From assembly GCA_009746045.1 (NCBI GenBank), contig RPFO01000667.1, positions 2,526,317 through 2,590,316 on the forward strand: a DNA stretch of 64,000 bases. The letters are read 5' to 3'. The notes under the pieces were generated by a model. The model was not told where the DNA came from and did not search any database. It worked only from the letters and a program-made list of their open reading frames with translations. The DNA is from Mesostigma viride (taxonomy: Eukaryota; Streptophyta; Mesostigmatophyceae; Mesostigmatales; Mesostigmataceae). Positions 19,006 to 29,565 of the stretch are shown one piece after another; within the stretch, counting starts at the first letter, position 1; each line of letters starts with the position of its first letter. Both the position numbers and the translations under genes were made by a program.

Positions 19006-21769
19006 CCCTAAGCTGGGGTGTCTGGAGTCACTGGGCCCGCGGGGGTCGCCTGTCAGGGCTTGTGGCCGACGTAGATGGCCGCCCCCTTCCAGTACACCGG
19101 CTGCCCCGCCTTGGTCTGCCGGAGCTGGAGGTAGGTCGGCCCGATAGCTCCCGTCGCCGTTGTTGCTGCGCCAGGGTCAAGTCGTCGTCAAGGGTGAAGT
19201 GTCAGAGTATTCTCGAGCCGTAGCTTGCGGCGTCTGAGAAAGGAAATCTTGTCCGCCAGGTTCTTAAAGGTGAGAAGGAGCGGGGGCGCCCCTGCCTTAC
19301 CCCGCGCGCGGGGAAGGCGGTGGGCGACCAGCTCGATCTCACCAGTAAGGCCGCCCATGCGAGCAAGGATTTCTCTCTCAAACGCATGTGTATGCAAGCT
19401 TCTCAGAATTCTCACCTTCCTCCATGTCGAAGTTCTTGACGATGATGTTGAGGCTGCGCTTGGCGAGCTCGGCCTCCTCGCGGAGGTCAAGCGTCTGCCG
19501 CTGGAGCTGGGCTGCGACGGCGGAGGTGGTGGAGGTGGTGTGTTGTTTAAGCATGTCCGCCCAGGTCGTGATGGGAGGAGCATCGCCGGCCAGGCCAGCA
19601 GGGGCTGGCTTGGCGGCAATGTCCTTCACGCATGGGCGGTGAGGCCTGCGGTGTTCTGCAGGACCTCGATAGCGATGGCATTGTTATTAAGACGCTGGTC
19701 GATGTCGCGGAGCTGGGCGGTGATGGATTCGGTGGAGGCGGAGGGGGGGGGGGGGGGTGGAGGCGAGGACTGAGGGTGGCGGTGGCGGTGGGGATGGTGG
19801 GGAGCTCAGCAGCCAGCGTGCCTCCATGCATTGCCGCCACATCTGTGGCAAGGGGGGTCACGTGCTGCCTGCTCGAAAGCCTCCTTAACCCATAGTCCGG
19901 AAACTGGGCGATATATCGCCCAGTTTGACCCCCGGTGGCGCGGCGCTTAATTCCAGGAGCGCCGCGCCACCCGTGACGGATGTAAGTTGTCCGATGGGTC
20001 TGGGAACACTTTGGGACGAAGGTGATGCATAGGTTTGGGGGTAATATTCGCCATAGCCTGGTAATTACAACGTGTATTGAGACAGTATCACGTGACTTTG
20101 GCGGGAAATTTTCACTCGCGCGCGCGCGCAACTAGATATGGCTGCCAGCGTGCCGTTGTCATGGAAATTTGCGTCTCGCGGCTTGTAACTGTTCAGAATG
20201 TTGCTCAGAATGATGATGCGTGATTTTCGTAGGTCAGGGGTGGCCAGATGTATAGCATTGGGAAAATACAGGTAGGGAATTACTGATTTCTTGGTCGCCA
20301 GTACCAGATCAGTAATGGCACGTCATGTTTCGATTTTCTTCTTATGGCCGGGCAGGCTTCGCCAGCCCGAGCACCCAGTTTTGGTACTGGACATCCGCAG
20401 CAGCGTCCCTGTGAATTCGGATGCGTTTATAGGTCATCTTTGCACAGAACATCAACCTGGTAATCATGGTGGATGCATGCATTATCAGGCTATGGCGGCC
20501 TATGCCTGGAAAGCATTAGCCAGTGTGAGATATGAGGGTCCCGGCCAGCAGAACCCGGAAAGGTCGTGATCGAGCCAGGTACGGCAACGTGTTTGCATGT
20601 CGTTTGCACGGGAATCTGTCGTTTATGCATCCTTGTTTCACGAGTGTATCAGTGCCTCCTGCAGCAGGTTTCCATGCCTGCTGTATGAGTGCTATTAGCC
20701 CCAAATCTGCTCAGTTTGTGGTGTTTCTTTGGAGGATGCCATTCCGTTGGTGCTGGTTTAGCAACTTCTTTGTTTTCCAGCACTTTTGACAGTCCTATGT
20801 GGCTGTATACAATGCATAAGTGTGTGGCATTGCATGGATAGCTGCATACGCGCGCGTAACCCACACACGTAAGTGAGCGGATTATATAGGTCAGTTGGGC
20901 TATCCGTGCGGTCTGACCCAAGGAAAGCATGGTGGCACTATCTATTGACATTGTCCAACCCCAGAATAATTTTTTAGAACCCTCCCTGCAGGGGTAAACT
21001 ACTAAGGGGATTTCCCTTGCCTGAAAATGATCGTCTTTTGGCCAACTTTGACATTAAATATCTTGAAAACCACTTTATAAACTCATGATATTATTGCATA
21101 TTCTGAAAGCCCTTGAAGTGTAGATATTCCTAGCACCTTGGTTGGGGGTATTTGGAGTTGTGGTCTATGAGTTATGATTTTTTTCATTTTCAGGGGTCAA
21201 AAAATGCCAAAAACCCATTCCCGGACTATGGGTTAAGGAGGGCGCGGACGATGGGTTCTGTCGCAACGGTGGGGGGCGGGGGTGGGGGAGCCCACCAGAT
21301 CTCGGTGTCGGAGCGCCCGAGGAGGGAGCAGAGGGCTAAGTGTTGGAGCTTGGGGCGATTCATGCGGGCAATTCGTGGAAGATCCTCGACGGGGTCGGCA
21401 GGCAGGCCACCGGGCCAGCGGCCGCGGTTGTGGGAGCACAGGTGCGAGCACAGGTCCATAAGCGAGGCGTACGTGCCAAAAAACACGTTTTCCATGAATA
21501 CTCCTGGACCGCTGTTCCAGAAGCCATTTGCGTTGATGTCAAAGGCGAGCTCGTCCCAGTGCGGCTCGGCAGGGCGACTGCGCTTATGTAGGCTCAGGCG
21601 ATGCAGATGGCGAGGCCAGCCCGGGGGGCTGGGCGAGCACCAGTGCGCGACTAGTGTCACCGCTACCTGCCGGGCCTGATGGCGAAGCTGCAGCTGGAGC
21701 TGCAGACGTACGTATTTTCAGGGCTTCATTCGCCAGGCTGCGTTGCGTAGATGAGCGTTTGCTCGTCAT
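19006..21769 (-). pseudogene. LINE ORF1-type protein, copy A (interrupted and frameshifted)
   Basis: Start ATG 21769 (MTSKRSSTQRSLA). The Ser/Ala/Pro-rich N-terminus has a frameshift. A middle region includes FGTYASLMDLCSHL. The conserved EAFEQ-HVTPLATDVAA segment is split by the piggyBac-like insertion. A helical region (LTAQ, WADMLKQ) is followed by a heptad-like coiled coil (LQRQTLDLREEAELAKRSLN), then an RRM-like fold (NIIVKNFD ... LLLTFKNLADKISFL). The C-terminus has the YWKG...HKPW motif. This coiled-coil-plus-RRM order is that of L1-type ORF1 RNA chaperones (known family feature). Several frameshifts make it a pseudogene here. Confidence 0.7.
19889..21232. mobile_element. Non-autonomous piggyBac-like element, TTAA target site
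   Basis: 1344 bp with inverted ends CCCATAGTCCGG / CCGGACTATGGG, flanked by TTAA at 19885-19888 and 21233-21236. Copy D of the host LINE (58550-58575) has the same surrounding sequence with a single TTAA, so it is the empty site. TTAA duplication and CCC...GGG termini fit piggyBac. No transposase-like ORF lies inside. Subterminal features: a perfect 26-bp palindrome at 19901-19926 and a 14-bp-stem inverted repeat at 19934-19971. Confidence 0.85.
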
Positions 21770-21959
21770 ATATTGCGTAATAGCTTCGGAAAATTATGTC
21801 AGCATGTGCGTCGTAGAAAGACGCGTCGATTGTGATATTCACGGCTGAATTCGGTGCTCAAACGTGAAAGTTATGAGCTCCGCCGTCAGCCATGGCTACC
21901 TCGTGGCTCGTGGCAAATGTAGCTGTGCTTGTGGCAAATTTAGCTATGCTTGTGGCATA

Positions 21960-23700
21960 GGCATAGCATGGCTAAATTCTTATAGTGCAACATCCATGGG
22001 AGGTCCCAACATAGGCATGCAGGGCGTGCTAAATTCTGAAGGCATCATCCATGGGGGCCATTATGGGCGCACATGCGCGTGTGCCATGCACATGCTAGGC
22101 TAAGCCTGACTAATCTACACTACTGGTATATATTCCCTAGTCTGAGGTGGCAGGAGGGGCCTGCCAGGGCTTGTGGTCAACGTGGATGACCGCCCGGCCC
22201 TCCAGTATACCGGCTTCCCCCCTGCGCTCTGCCGGAGCTGAAGGTACTAAGGTCGGCCATAGCTCGCGTCGCTGTTGTTGCTGGGCCAGGGTCAAGTCGT
22301 CGTCCAGCGCCGGTGAAGCGAGTCCTCGAGAGCTTCTTGCGGCATCAGTTTAAGGAACGACAGCTTGTCCGCCATGTACTTAAAGGTGAGGAGCACGGGT
22401 GCCGGGCCAGCCTTACCCCGCGCGCCGGGGAGGCGGACAGCCGACATCCGCAGCTCACCAGTGAGTTGCATGGGGGCAAGAATGTCGCGCTTAAATGCCG
22501 CCCGTGAGAAGAGTCGTCGAGGTCTCACCTGCCGGCTGGTCGAAGTGCTTGACGATGACATTGTGGCTGCGCTGGGTGATGTCGGCCTCCTCGCGAAGGT
22601 CGAGCGCTTGTTGCTTCAGAGCTGTGCCGCGATGGTGGAGGTGGTGGAGGTGGTATGATGCTTAAGCAAGTCCGCCCAGGTGGAGGGAGCATCGCTGGCC
22701 GGGCCAGCAGATGCCGGCTGGCGCTGGGCAGCGATGTCCTTCACCGCCTGGGCGGTGAGGCCTGCGGTGTCATGCAAGCTCTCAAGGGCGGTGGCGGTGG
22801 CTTGGAGGCGCTGGTCGAGGTCGAGGAGCTGGGCCGTGATGTCGCCAGTGGAGGCGGAAATGGCACTGGATGTGGAGGCGACGGTGGTGGAAAGGTGAGG
22901 ATCGAAGCTCAGCAGCCAGCGTGCCGCCGAGTGCTGCCACATCGGTAGCAAGAGGGGTCACGTGCTGCTGAAAGGCTTCCGTAAGGATGGAACGGAGTGT
23001 GGGGGCGGAGATGGATGGAGCCCAGATCTCGCCATCAGAGCGCATGAGAAGGGAGTTGAGGATGGTGTGCTGGAGGTGAGGGCGGGTGCACCCGACTAGA
23101 ACGCTGGTGTTGTGCCACCAACTGCCGTCCGAGCATGCAGATGAGGCGGTCGATGCTGTGGAGATGGAGGCACAGGTCGTAAAGCGAGGCGTAGTCCCCG
23201 AAGAAGATGCAACGCAGGGCAGTTGCCGGGAACATGTTGGTCCAGTCGTGGTCGATCATCGACCTTGAAAGGTTCAGACCGAAAGCGCGGTTCTGAGGGG
23301 CGTGAAGACCCTCCTGGTTTGTCGGCCGCGGAGCGGGTGCGTTTAGGGTCAGGTGATGCCGATGGCGAGGCATTGAGCCCGGGAGGGTGCGGGGCGACCA
23401 CCAGTGCGCGACTAGTGTCACCGCTGCCTGCCGGACCTGAGGGCGAAGCTGCAGCCGGAGCTGCAGACGTATTTTCATGGCCGAGCGCATCCGCCAAACT
23501 GCGTTGCGTCGAGGAGCGTTTGCTCGTCATATATTGCGTAATAGCTTCGGAAAATTATATCAGCATGTGCGTCTTAGAAAGACGAAGCGATAGTGATGTT
23601 CACAGCTGAATTCGGTGCTCAAACGTGAAAGTTATGAGCTCCGCTGTCAGCCATGCATGGCTACCTCGTGGCTCGTGGCTCATGGCGGGCTATCTAGTTT
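21960..23700 (-). mobile_element. ORF1-only LINE, copy B
   Basis: Same leader as copies A and C (23534-23700), ORF1 from 23530 to 22137, then a shortened 3' UTR that joins the 5' end of copy A near 21950 in the same orientation. No hairpin or tail remains. A and B therefore lie head-to-tail. Confidence 0.75.
22137..23530 (-). pseudogene. LINE ORF1-type protein, copy B (frameshifted)
   Basis: Start ATG 23530 (MTSKRSSTQRSLADAL). The frame breaks near 23280, then continues with FFGDYASLYDLCLHLHS. Next come the DITAQLLDLDQRLQATATALE helix, the WADLLKHHTTSTTSTIAAQL segment, the coiled-coil/RRM region (LLTFKYMADKLSFL) and the C-terminal YWRG...HKPWQAP motif. There are no RT domains. The order matches copies A and C, so this is the family architecture. 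Uninterrupted by other transposons but with at least three frame changes. Confidence 0.7.
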
Positions 23701-23883
23701 CTAGTTATACAGGGTTGAAAACCATCAGGCTCCGGGAGAAGCCTTTTTAGTCTCCTGGGCTATCGGGGGTTTTAAGCATGCAATATACCCTGTCCATTCC
23801 ATCCATTCCAGCCCATGTTCCCCTCCTCCTGAGGACTTATGGTCACGTGACGCACATTCATACCCCCCCACCCATCATCATGG

Positions 23884-23953
23884 CCGAGCGTACAGTCATC
23901 TTGGATAGTCCGGATGACGCGAAGTTGCTATCTGCGACTCCAGACCTGGGCGA
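23884..23953 (+). other. Possible host first exon (MAERTVILDSPDDAKLL) with GTGAGT donor
   Basis: ATG at 23884 opens a clean 23-codon stretch ending in a consensus donor GA|GTGAGT at 23954. A pyrimidine-rich acceptor (TTACTTACAG) lies at ~24073, immediately followed by the 5'-truncated RT-LINE R1. If spliced, the LINE frame (VRARKRR) would be read. It may be the orphan first exon of a gene disrupted by repeats. No homology recognised, so low certainty. Confidence 0.3.
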
Positions 23954-24073
23954 GTGAGTCGCGCCACTTGCCTTCAATGTGAAGTATCCGCGAAGAAAAG
24001 TTCCTCATCTGCTACTCTGTGGCATGCCTTCAGCAGACTGTGCACGTTCACGCACTTACTTCCTTACTTACAG

Positions 24074-24860
24074 AGTTCGGGCGCGCAAGCGCCGATTTGC
24101 CCGCAACGTGGGTAGGGAACCGGGGGTGCAGGTTGCCAACCGTTTCTGGCATGGCGGGGCGGAAACGGAGATCCGGCTGGCGGACATCATCTATGCAGAC
24201 GACACCACCCTCTTCGAGGACACTGGGCACGTGCAGACGTGGCTTAATAACTGCCTGGCTATCGAGGCCCGTGCAGTGGGGCTTGAGGTCAGCAAGAAGA
24301 CAGAGGCTCCATGGCGCTTGGGCTCACCCACCCACCGCCAGCCCTCTTTCTCCTTGACGGCTCTCGAGTCCTGTAATAATCGGGACCGTGTCAAGCTGCT
24401 GGGCAGCCTGCTTCCCAGCTGCGAGGCTGATGTGGACCACCGCGCGGCGCATCTCCCTCGCCTGGCACGCTTTACGCCAATACCGGGCCCTGTGGCGCAA
24501 GCCCCTGGGCAAGATCGAGAAACAGGACCTGTTTAAGGTCCTCGTCCTTCCTGTTCTTACGTATGGGGCCGAGACGTGGACCCTCACCGCCGACCTGGCC
24601 CGCAAGCTGGACGGCGCGGTCACCAACATGCTGCGATCCATTTTCAGAGTAGGATATGCTGCTCATGTCCGCAATGAGGACCTGTACCTTGGCATGCCAT
24701 ATATCACCAGCACCATTAAGCAGCGGCGCCTGCAGCTAGTAGGGCACCTAGGTCGCACCAACCAGGTAGACACCTCACGTGCCCCCCCCGCGGGACTGCG
24801 CCCAGCTCAGCCTGGCCGGCACCTCCTGACGTGGGCCGGGCCCAGTGATGCTAGACGCCG
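24074..24860 (+). pseudogene. Reverse transcriptase fragment of RT-LINE R1
   Basis: About 260 codons from the region just before motif C to the C-terminal HLGRT domain, with at least one frameshift (near 24430). YADD catalytic motif intact; fingers and motifs A/B missing by 5' truncation. Not functional. Confidence 0.75.
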
Positions 24861-24988
24861 CAATAGCTTCCACGGCTCCGCCCACCTCCACCCATCCAGC
24901 AAGGAATATGTGCTACATGATCTCCCAACGGAGTCATATTATAATTTAATTTAATTTCATTTCATTTCATTTCATTTCATTTCATTTT
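24074..24988 (+). mobile_element. RT-LINE copy R1, 5'-truncated, chimeric 3' end
   Basis: Encodes the RT palm with YADDTTLFED (24193-24222), a thumb, and a C-terminal region (LTYGAETWTLTADL, KLDGAVTNMLRS, QRRLQLVGHLGRT). Frame changes occur near 24430. Coding sequence after ~24600 is nearly that of R5. At ~24860 it jumps to the 3' UTR type of R2/R4 (CACCCATCCAGCAAGGAATATGTGC) and ends with hairpin CTCCCAACGGAG (24922-24933) and a (ATTTC)n tail. Confidence 0.8.
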
Positions 24989-24992
24989 TTAA

Positions 24993-26885
24993 GGGGACTC
25001 GGCGCGGCGAATATTTTCCGCGCCAAAAAAATTCCGCGGTACCCTCCGTACCGTGAAAAGTGGGTGCACGGTGCGCGCACCCCTTGCGGAAGTGGCCATA
25101 GCGACTGCTTTTAGACGAAGCGTGACAAATCTGGCTCGCGGAAAGCAAAAAAAATGCTCGATTCTTGGAGAAAATTAGTTACTGATTCTAATTTATGGTG
25201 AGATAGTTGCGATCTATAATGTCGCGGGCTCTTTTTCTTTACCATCGGCAGGGGGGGTCCGGCCTGAATTTCTGTCGGGATGAATAAAGTATAATGGATG
25301 CCTGCAGGTGTGATTGTCGATTGTTGCCAGTTTTGATGGTCCTAATGGAAGCTAGTTTAATGATGTTTCTAAAGCCGTAAAAATTCCCGCTGCTATCTTT
25401 ACCTTTCCCGTCATTTTGCGGTAAGATAACATTAGGCCTGCGCGATGCGCGCCCGACCTCTCCATGAAAGGGTGGCCTTTCTTGTGCGCCTGGGCACGAA
25501 TAAATGCCCGTTATGGTACGTTCTTGTATTAAACGTCCTAAGATAGCGCTTTCCTGCTTTCTTAGCTCGTTGAGCGTAAGCTTTTTGCCTTCTTTCCGGC
25601 CAGATGCAGCCATGAAGTTGCGGGTCCTGGCGCTGCATCGCTGGATTCCTGGATGTTTTTTAGCAAGTTCGTCTGTGACGTGGCTGGCTTGCTGCAGCGC
25701 GTGGCCCACAACCTGTCGGGAAGGTGTAATGCTTTTATTTCCATGCTTCTCTGAAATTTCTTTTGCTTTATAGACAGTTGTGTTCGAGGAAATTCACGCG
25801 GTCTTCCTAAGCAGCGGCATCATTTTCCCCAGACACTGACGAGCTGGCACCTGTCTCCTAAAGAAAGTGGCTCGTGCTTGTTAGAAAGGAGGCAGTGTGC
25901 ATTTTGCGGGACACAATGCTTTGGTGGCACATGCGTCAGGTAGGTTGTTCCAATGGTCTCTTCACCTTTCCCACTGAGTAAATGATAGCCTTTGTGATGC
26001 TAACCAGAGCAGCTAGCCACAGGTTGGCTGGATAAAAAGTCAGCTTATTTTCTCTTTATATACTGCGTGTGTGGTCCTCCACATGTCCGGCTTGTTGGGC
26101 ATTTTGGAAGAGCGTTGTTGGGTGGAACAACTTGGTTGTTGGCACAAAATCACACATTATTAGCCTGAGATAGGCATGACATATGCTGCTCAGGCGTGTC
26201 GTCCTACCAGCCTTGTTGAGGGTAGACTCACAAGGCTGGCTGTGCCGATGGAGGGGTGGGGCGTATGACGCTCCGGACATCCTCCTCACACTCCGTGATC
26301 AAAGTGGGCATGTTTTTGGGTGTCTAGGGTAGGAAAACAGATGTCATTTTGGCTCAGCACTAGCTCAATTCTCTTTTAGCGTCTACCCAGGTGGCATCAC
26401 AGGAAAATCAATAACTTGAGCTACGCTTGTCAGAATGAGCTCAAACTTTGGGGTTGTGTGTCCCCCCACTCAGTGGAATATAAAATGTATGGATGACCCA
26501 ATCTGATGTGGTAATGATTTGATTTATTTTTTTTGGCTCAAAAAAGTACCCATTTTGCGGGAAAATTAATAACTCAAACAAATGTGACCATTTTGGCCAT
26601 GTAAATAGCCCAGCTTTTAAAAAAGTGGGGGAACTTTGCAGAAATGTATCGGCAGGTCATTTGGATAAGTGGTTTGTCTTGGGCAAAATATCTCATAAAT
26701 AGCGTCTTTTTCTATTTTTAGCTCGCCACCGGTGCGTGGTTGGGCGTAGTACCCCCAACAAGTGGTGGCATGAATGTCCAAACATCATATTTATGGTACT
26801 CAATCATCACTAGATGGTTCCCGAGTGCATTGGAACTAATATTCATTAAAGTCAGTTTTTCAGGCTTTTGGACGTGCGAGTCCCC
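24993..26885. mobile_element. TTAA-flanked element with GGGGACTCG inverted ends
   Basis: Inverted ends GGGGACTCG (24993-25001) and CGAGTCCCC (26877-26885), each bordered by TTAA (24989-24992 and 26886-26889), 1893 bp apart. The left end sits in the tail repeat of R1. TTAA suggests piggyBac-type targeting, but GGGG at the ends differs from the usual CCC start, so the superfamily is uncertain. A 156-codon minus-strand frame (25239-25709) with LTLNELRKQESAILGRL is open but unrecognised. Confidence 0.55.
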
Positions 26886-26889
26886 TTAA

Positions 26890-27383
26890 ATATGCTTTTG
26901 GTTCCCGCCGCACATTTGAAAGTGCTGTCCTCCGGATTGTCGCCTTGGCACCGTGTGCAGTTCTTGGACGTTTGGAAACGTGGCATGGCTAACGTAATGA
27001 CTTACTAGCTAGACCTTTTCAGTGGTTTTCCATTTGCGGGTATTTTCTCGTAAATGGTGGGAGAGCGATCGCAGCAATGGTGCTCACCACGAGACACTCC
27101 CGGCCAGTTAGGCTCGAAACACACGCCCAGATCAAGCTCAAGCTGTTTCCGGCCCCACCGTCTAGGTCATCTAGTCGCTCTATACACGTAAGCCAGCCAT
27201 AATAATTTCAATGCACAAGGCTACACATTTCCATCTCCATTCATATTCATCATCCTGAACGACTCGAAAACGCGGACAAGATACTGTTTAACGGCAGGCT
27301 CGAGCTACCATCGGTCCGGATTCTCCCGATTTCTGGCCTGCGCTGGTTGCCTCGTTGGTATGCTAGTCAACGAGCAGCCAGCC
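26890..27383. other. Spacer, nothing recognised
   Basis: About 490 bp without recognisable coding sequence or repeat family. Confidence 0.4.
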
Positions 27384-27810
27384 CTTGGTCTGGCCGGCCC
27401 CCAGCGGCTTGGCCAACCAGGGCGGCACATCCTGACCTGGCCTGGCCCCAAGAACATTCCTAGAAAGCTGGGTAAACCTGCCATGAACTACATCCAGATG
27501 TTGCTGGCCGACCTAGTGGTCCCAGCTCAGTTTGAACACCGCATTCACTCCCTCTCTCTTGCTTGGACTGCTATGCAGAACAAGACGAGGTGGCAGAAGA
27601 TTGTCCAGGCCCACACGCCAGCCCCTGTGGGCAAGCCCCCCCCCCCCAACTGAAGGGGCGCTTTGCTGAGTAGCGTAGTTAGGATTTTCTAGATTAGATA
27701 GCTGCGAGTTACTGAGTTAGCTTAGTTCGATTCCGCGGCTTCGCCCACCTCCACCCATCCAGCAAGGAATATGTGCTACATAATCTCCCAACGGAGTCAT
27801 GTTATAATTT
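27384..27810 (+). mobile_element. RT-LINE copy R2 (C-terminal and 3' UTR fragment)
   Basis: Encodes the last ~90 aa of the RT-LINE protein (GRHILTWPGPKNIP, LADLVVPAQFEHRIHSL, TPAPVGKPPPP) with a stop at ~27651, then the 3' UTR and hairpin CTCCCAACGGAG (27785-27796). The tail is cut short where R3 begins on the other strand. Confidence 0.75.
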
Positions 27811-28508
27811 TACAGGGTTGCGGGCGCCGCGGCCCGAGTCACTATGATTGCCAAATTGGGTCACACGCGGTGCCCCCACCCCGGGCCGTCGACTTGGGGT
27901 TGGTATCAAGGAGACAACCAGCGCAGGCCAGAAATTATTGGTATCCTTCATAACTACCAGTGCCACCTATCTCTACAAGCCATCTGCCTCCAGATTACGG
28001 ACTTGAAGCCTGGAGGCTGCCCGGGCGGTGGGCATAATAATCCTGTTCCTCCTCGATCGGGTAGCACATGTCCATGCCCAGCCTATGATGGATAGTCCAG
28101 TGCATGGCGACCTTGCTGCGCACGGCCAGCCCTGGGCTCGCCACGTGAGGACAAAGCGGCCTCATGAATGGTTGTGCGGGCTTGGTGCCATGCAGCGAGT
28201 CTATCTGATGTGTCTACCTGATCTGTGCGGGCCAGGTGCCCGGCTATGCCAAGGCGCCTGTGCCTAAGACAGCGTTTCGATTGGGTTAACCGGTAAAGGT
28301 TTTTGCAGTCCGCCACGTGTGGCGTTTTGAACTTTGTATACTGGTGTCGCTCGGCCATGTGTGGCGTTTTGACCACTAGCAGTAAGATTGGTTTCGCCAC
28401 GGCCACGCATCATTGGCGGGTTCAGCTAGTGGCGGGCGCCCGTATTTAGCGTACTATGTGTCAGCTTCCGCCAGAGGGACGGCGCGGCGCTGGTCGGGTT
28501 GTCAGTTG

Positions 28509-29565
28509 CCGGCGGAGCCCATTTTCGGAAGAACCAAATTGGTTCGAAGTTCGAAGATTAGGGGCGAAGCCAACTTATTGGTCAGCCCTGGGTCAGCGTG
28601 TGAAGAGGAGGGGACGCAATTTGCCAATTTCCATTGGCGTCTACATTGGACGATATAGATCTTACCGCAAAACTCCTGACTCTGCGGCCAAGATGGTACA
28701 ACAAAAACAGGATTATTAGCAGGATTTAGGGGAAAGCGCACGTCAAACCCATCCATCCATCCACCCATTCATCCATCCCGGCAGAATCCGGCATCCATCC
28801 ATCCATCCAAAAAGTTTGCGCATCTTCGCAAGCATAAGTCCTGGCGAAGCGTGCGGTGAGCTTGCGGAGAGCTGGTGACTGCCCCAAGTCCTGGCGAAGC
28901 GTGCGATGAATTAATGTGCACAGAGTCAAGGACTAAGGCCCTTTCCACATTCGTCAGTTCCGGGGAGTTAGGGTCCTGATTCAGTCGGTTCCGGAACTAG
29001 TACTAGAGGTTTCCACATTTGACCGTCCAATTAGAAATTTAATTGGATACGACCGCTAATTCGACCGGAACTGGGGTGGAACTCCTGGAACTCGAAAAAA
29101 GCAGTTCCGGCCAGTTCAAGTCAGACTTAGGGTCAAGAAAGGTAGGTCGAGTTGTTGAAACCGGCGGGGAAAGCGCCAGGACGGTACGGATCGGATCTGG
29201 TTGTGGAAAGGAGGTCCCGATCAATTCACCGCTAATTATTGTTATTCGCCGCGCCGAATTAGACCTCGAGCCTGGAACTGCGGTCCGGACCAATCCGAGT
29301 CCTCCTAATTCGCGCGTATTCGTCACCATATGTGGAAAGGCTCTAAGAGTTTCATGAATCATTGCCAAGAAGATCCTGTTTTTGTCAGTCGTACCATCTT
29401 GGCCGCAAAGTCAGGAGTTTTGCGCAAAGATCCATCGTCCTATAATAAGTAGGTGCCAATGGAAATCGTTCAGGTGTGCCCGCACTCCACGCACCTCTCC
29501 AATAATTGGCTTCGCCCTTTCTTCGAACCTTAGTTAATTGTTCCGAAAATGGGCTCCGCCGACGA
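28509..29565. repeat. Long inverted repeat inside hAT element (~200-bp arms)
   Basis: Arms about 28509-28720 and 29366-29565 share GGCGGAGCCCATTTTCGGAA, GGCGAAGCCAA, TTTCCATTGGC, CAAAACTCCTGACT and GCGGCCAAGATGGTAC in inverted order. Transcripts could fold into a long hairpin. CATC tetranucleotide repeats (28757-28808) lie in the spacer. Confidence 0.75.
28937..29343. mobile_element. 407-bp PIF/Harbinger-like MITE
   Basis: Inverted ends GGCCCTTTCCACAT and (as complement) GAGCCTTTCCACAT, flanked by TAA at 28934-28936 and 29344-29346. A three-base TAA/TTA duplication and a GG-start end fit PIF/Harbinger. No coding capacity. Confidence 0.5.

Larger units (their letters stand above)
18428..21950 (-). 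mobile_element. ORF1-only LINE, copy A, near full length, carrying two nested insertions
   Basis: The 5' region (21770-21950) shows the leader shared with copies B and C (ATAACTTTCACG, AATTCGGC). ORF1 runs from 21769 to 19006, then the 3' UTR, and hairpin CTCCCAACGGAG on the minus strand at 18464-18475 followed by a TTAATTA-like tail. No reverse transcriptase lies between ORF1 and the tail. Nested inside are a TTAA-flanked piggyBac-like element (19889-21232) and a ~115-bp LINE fragment (about 18490-18608). Confidence 0.8.
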
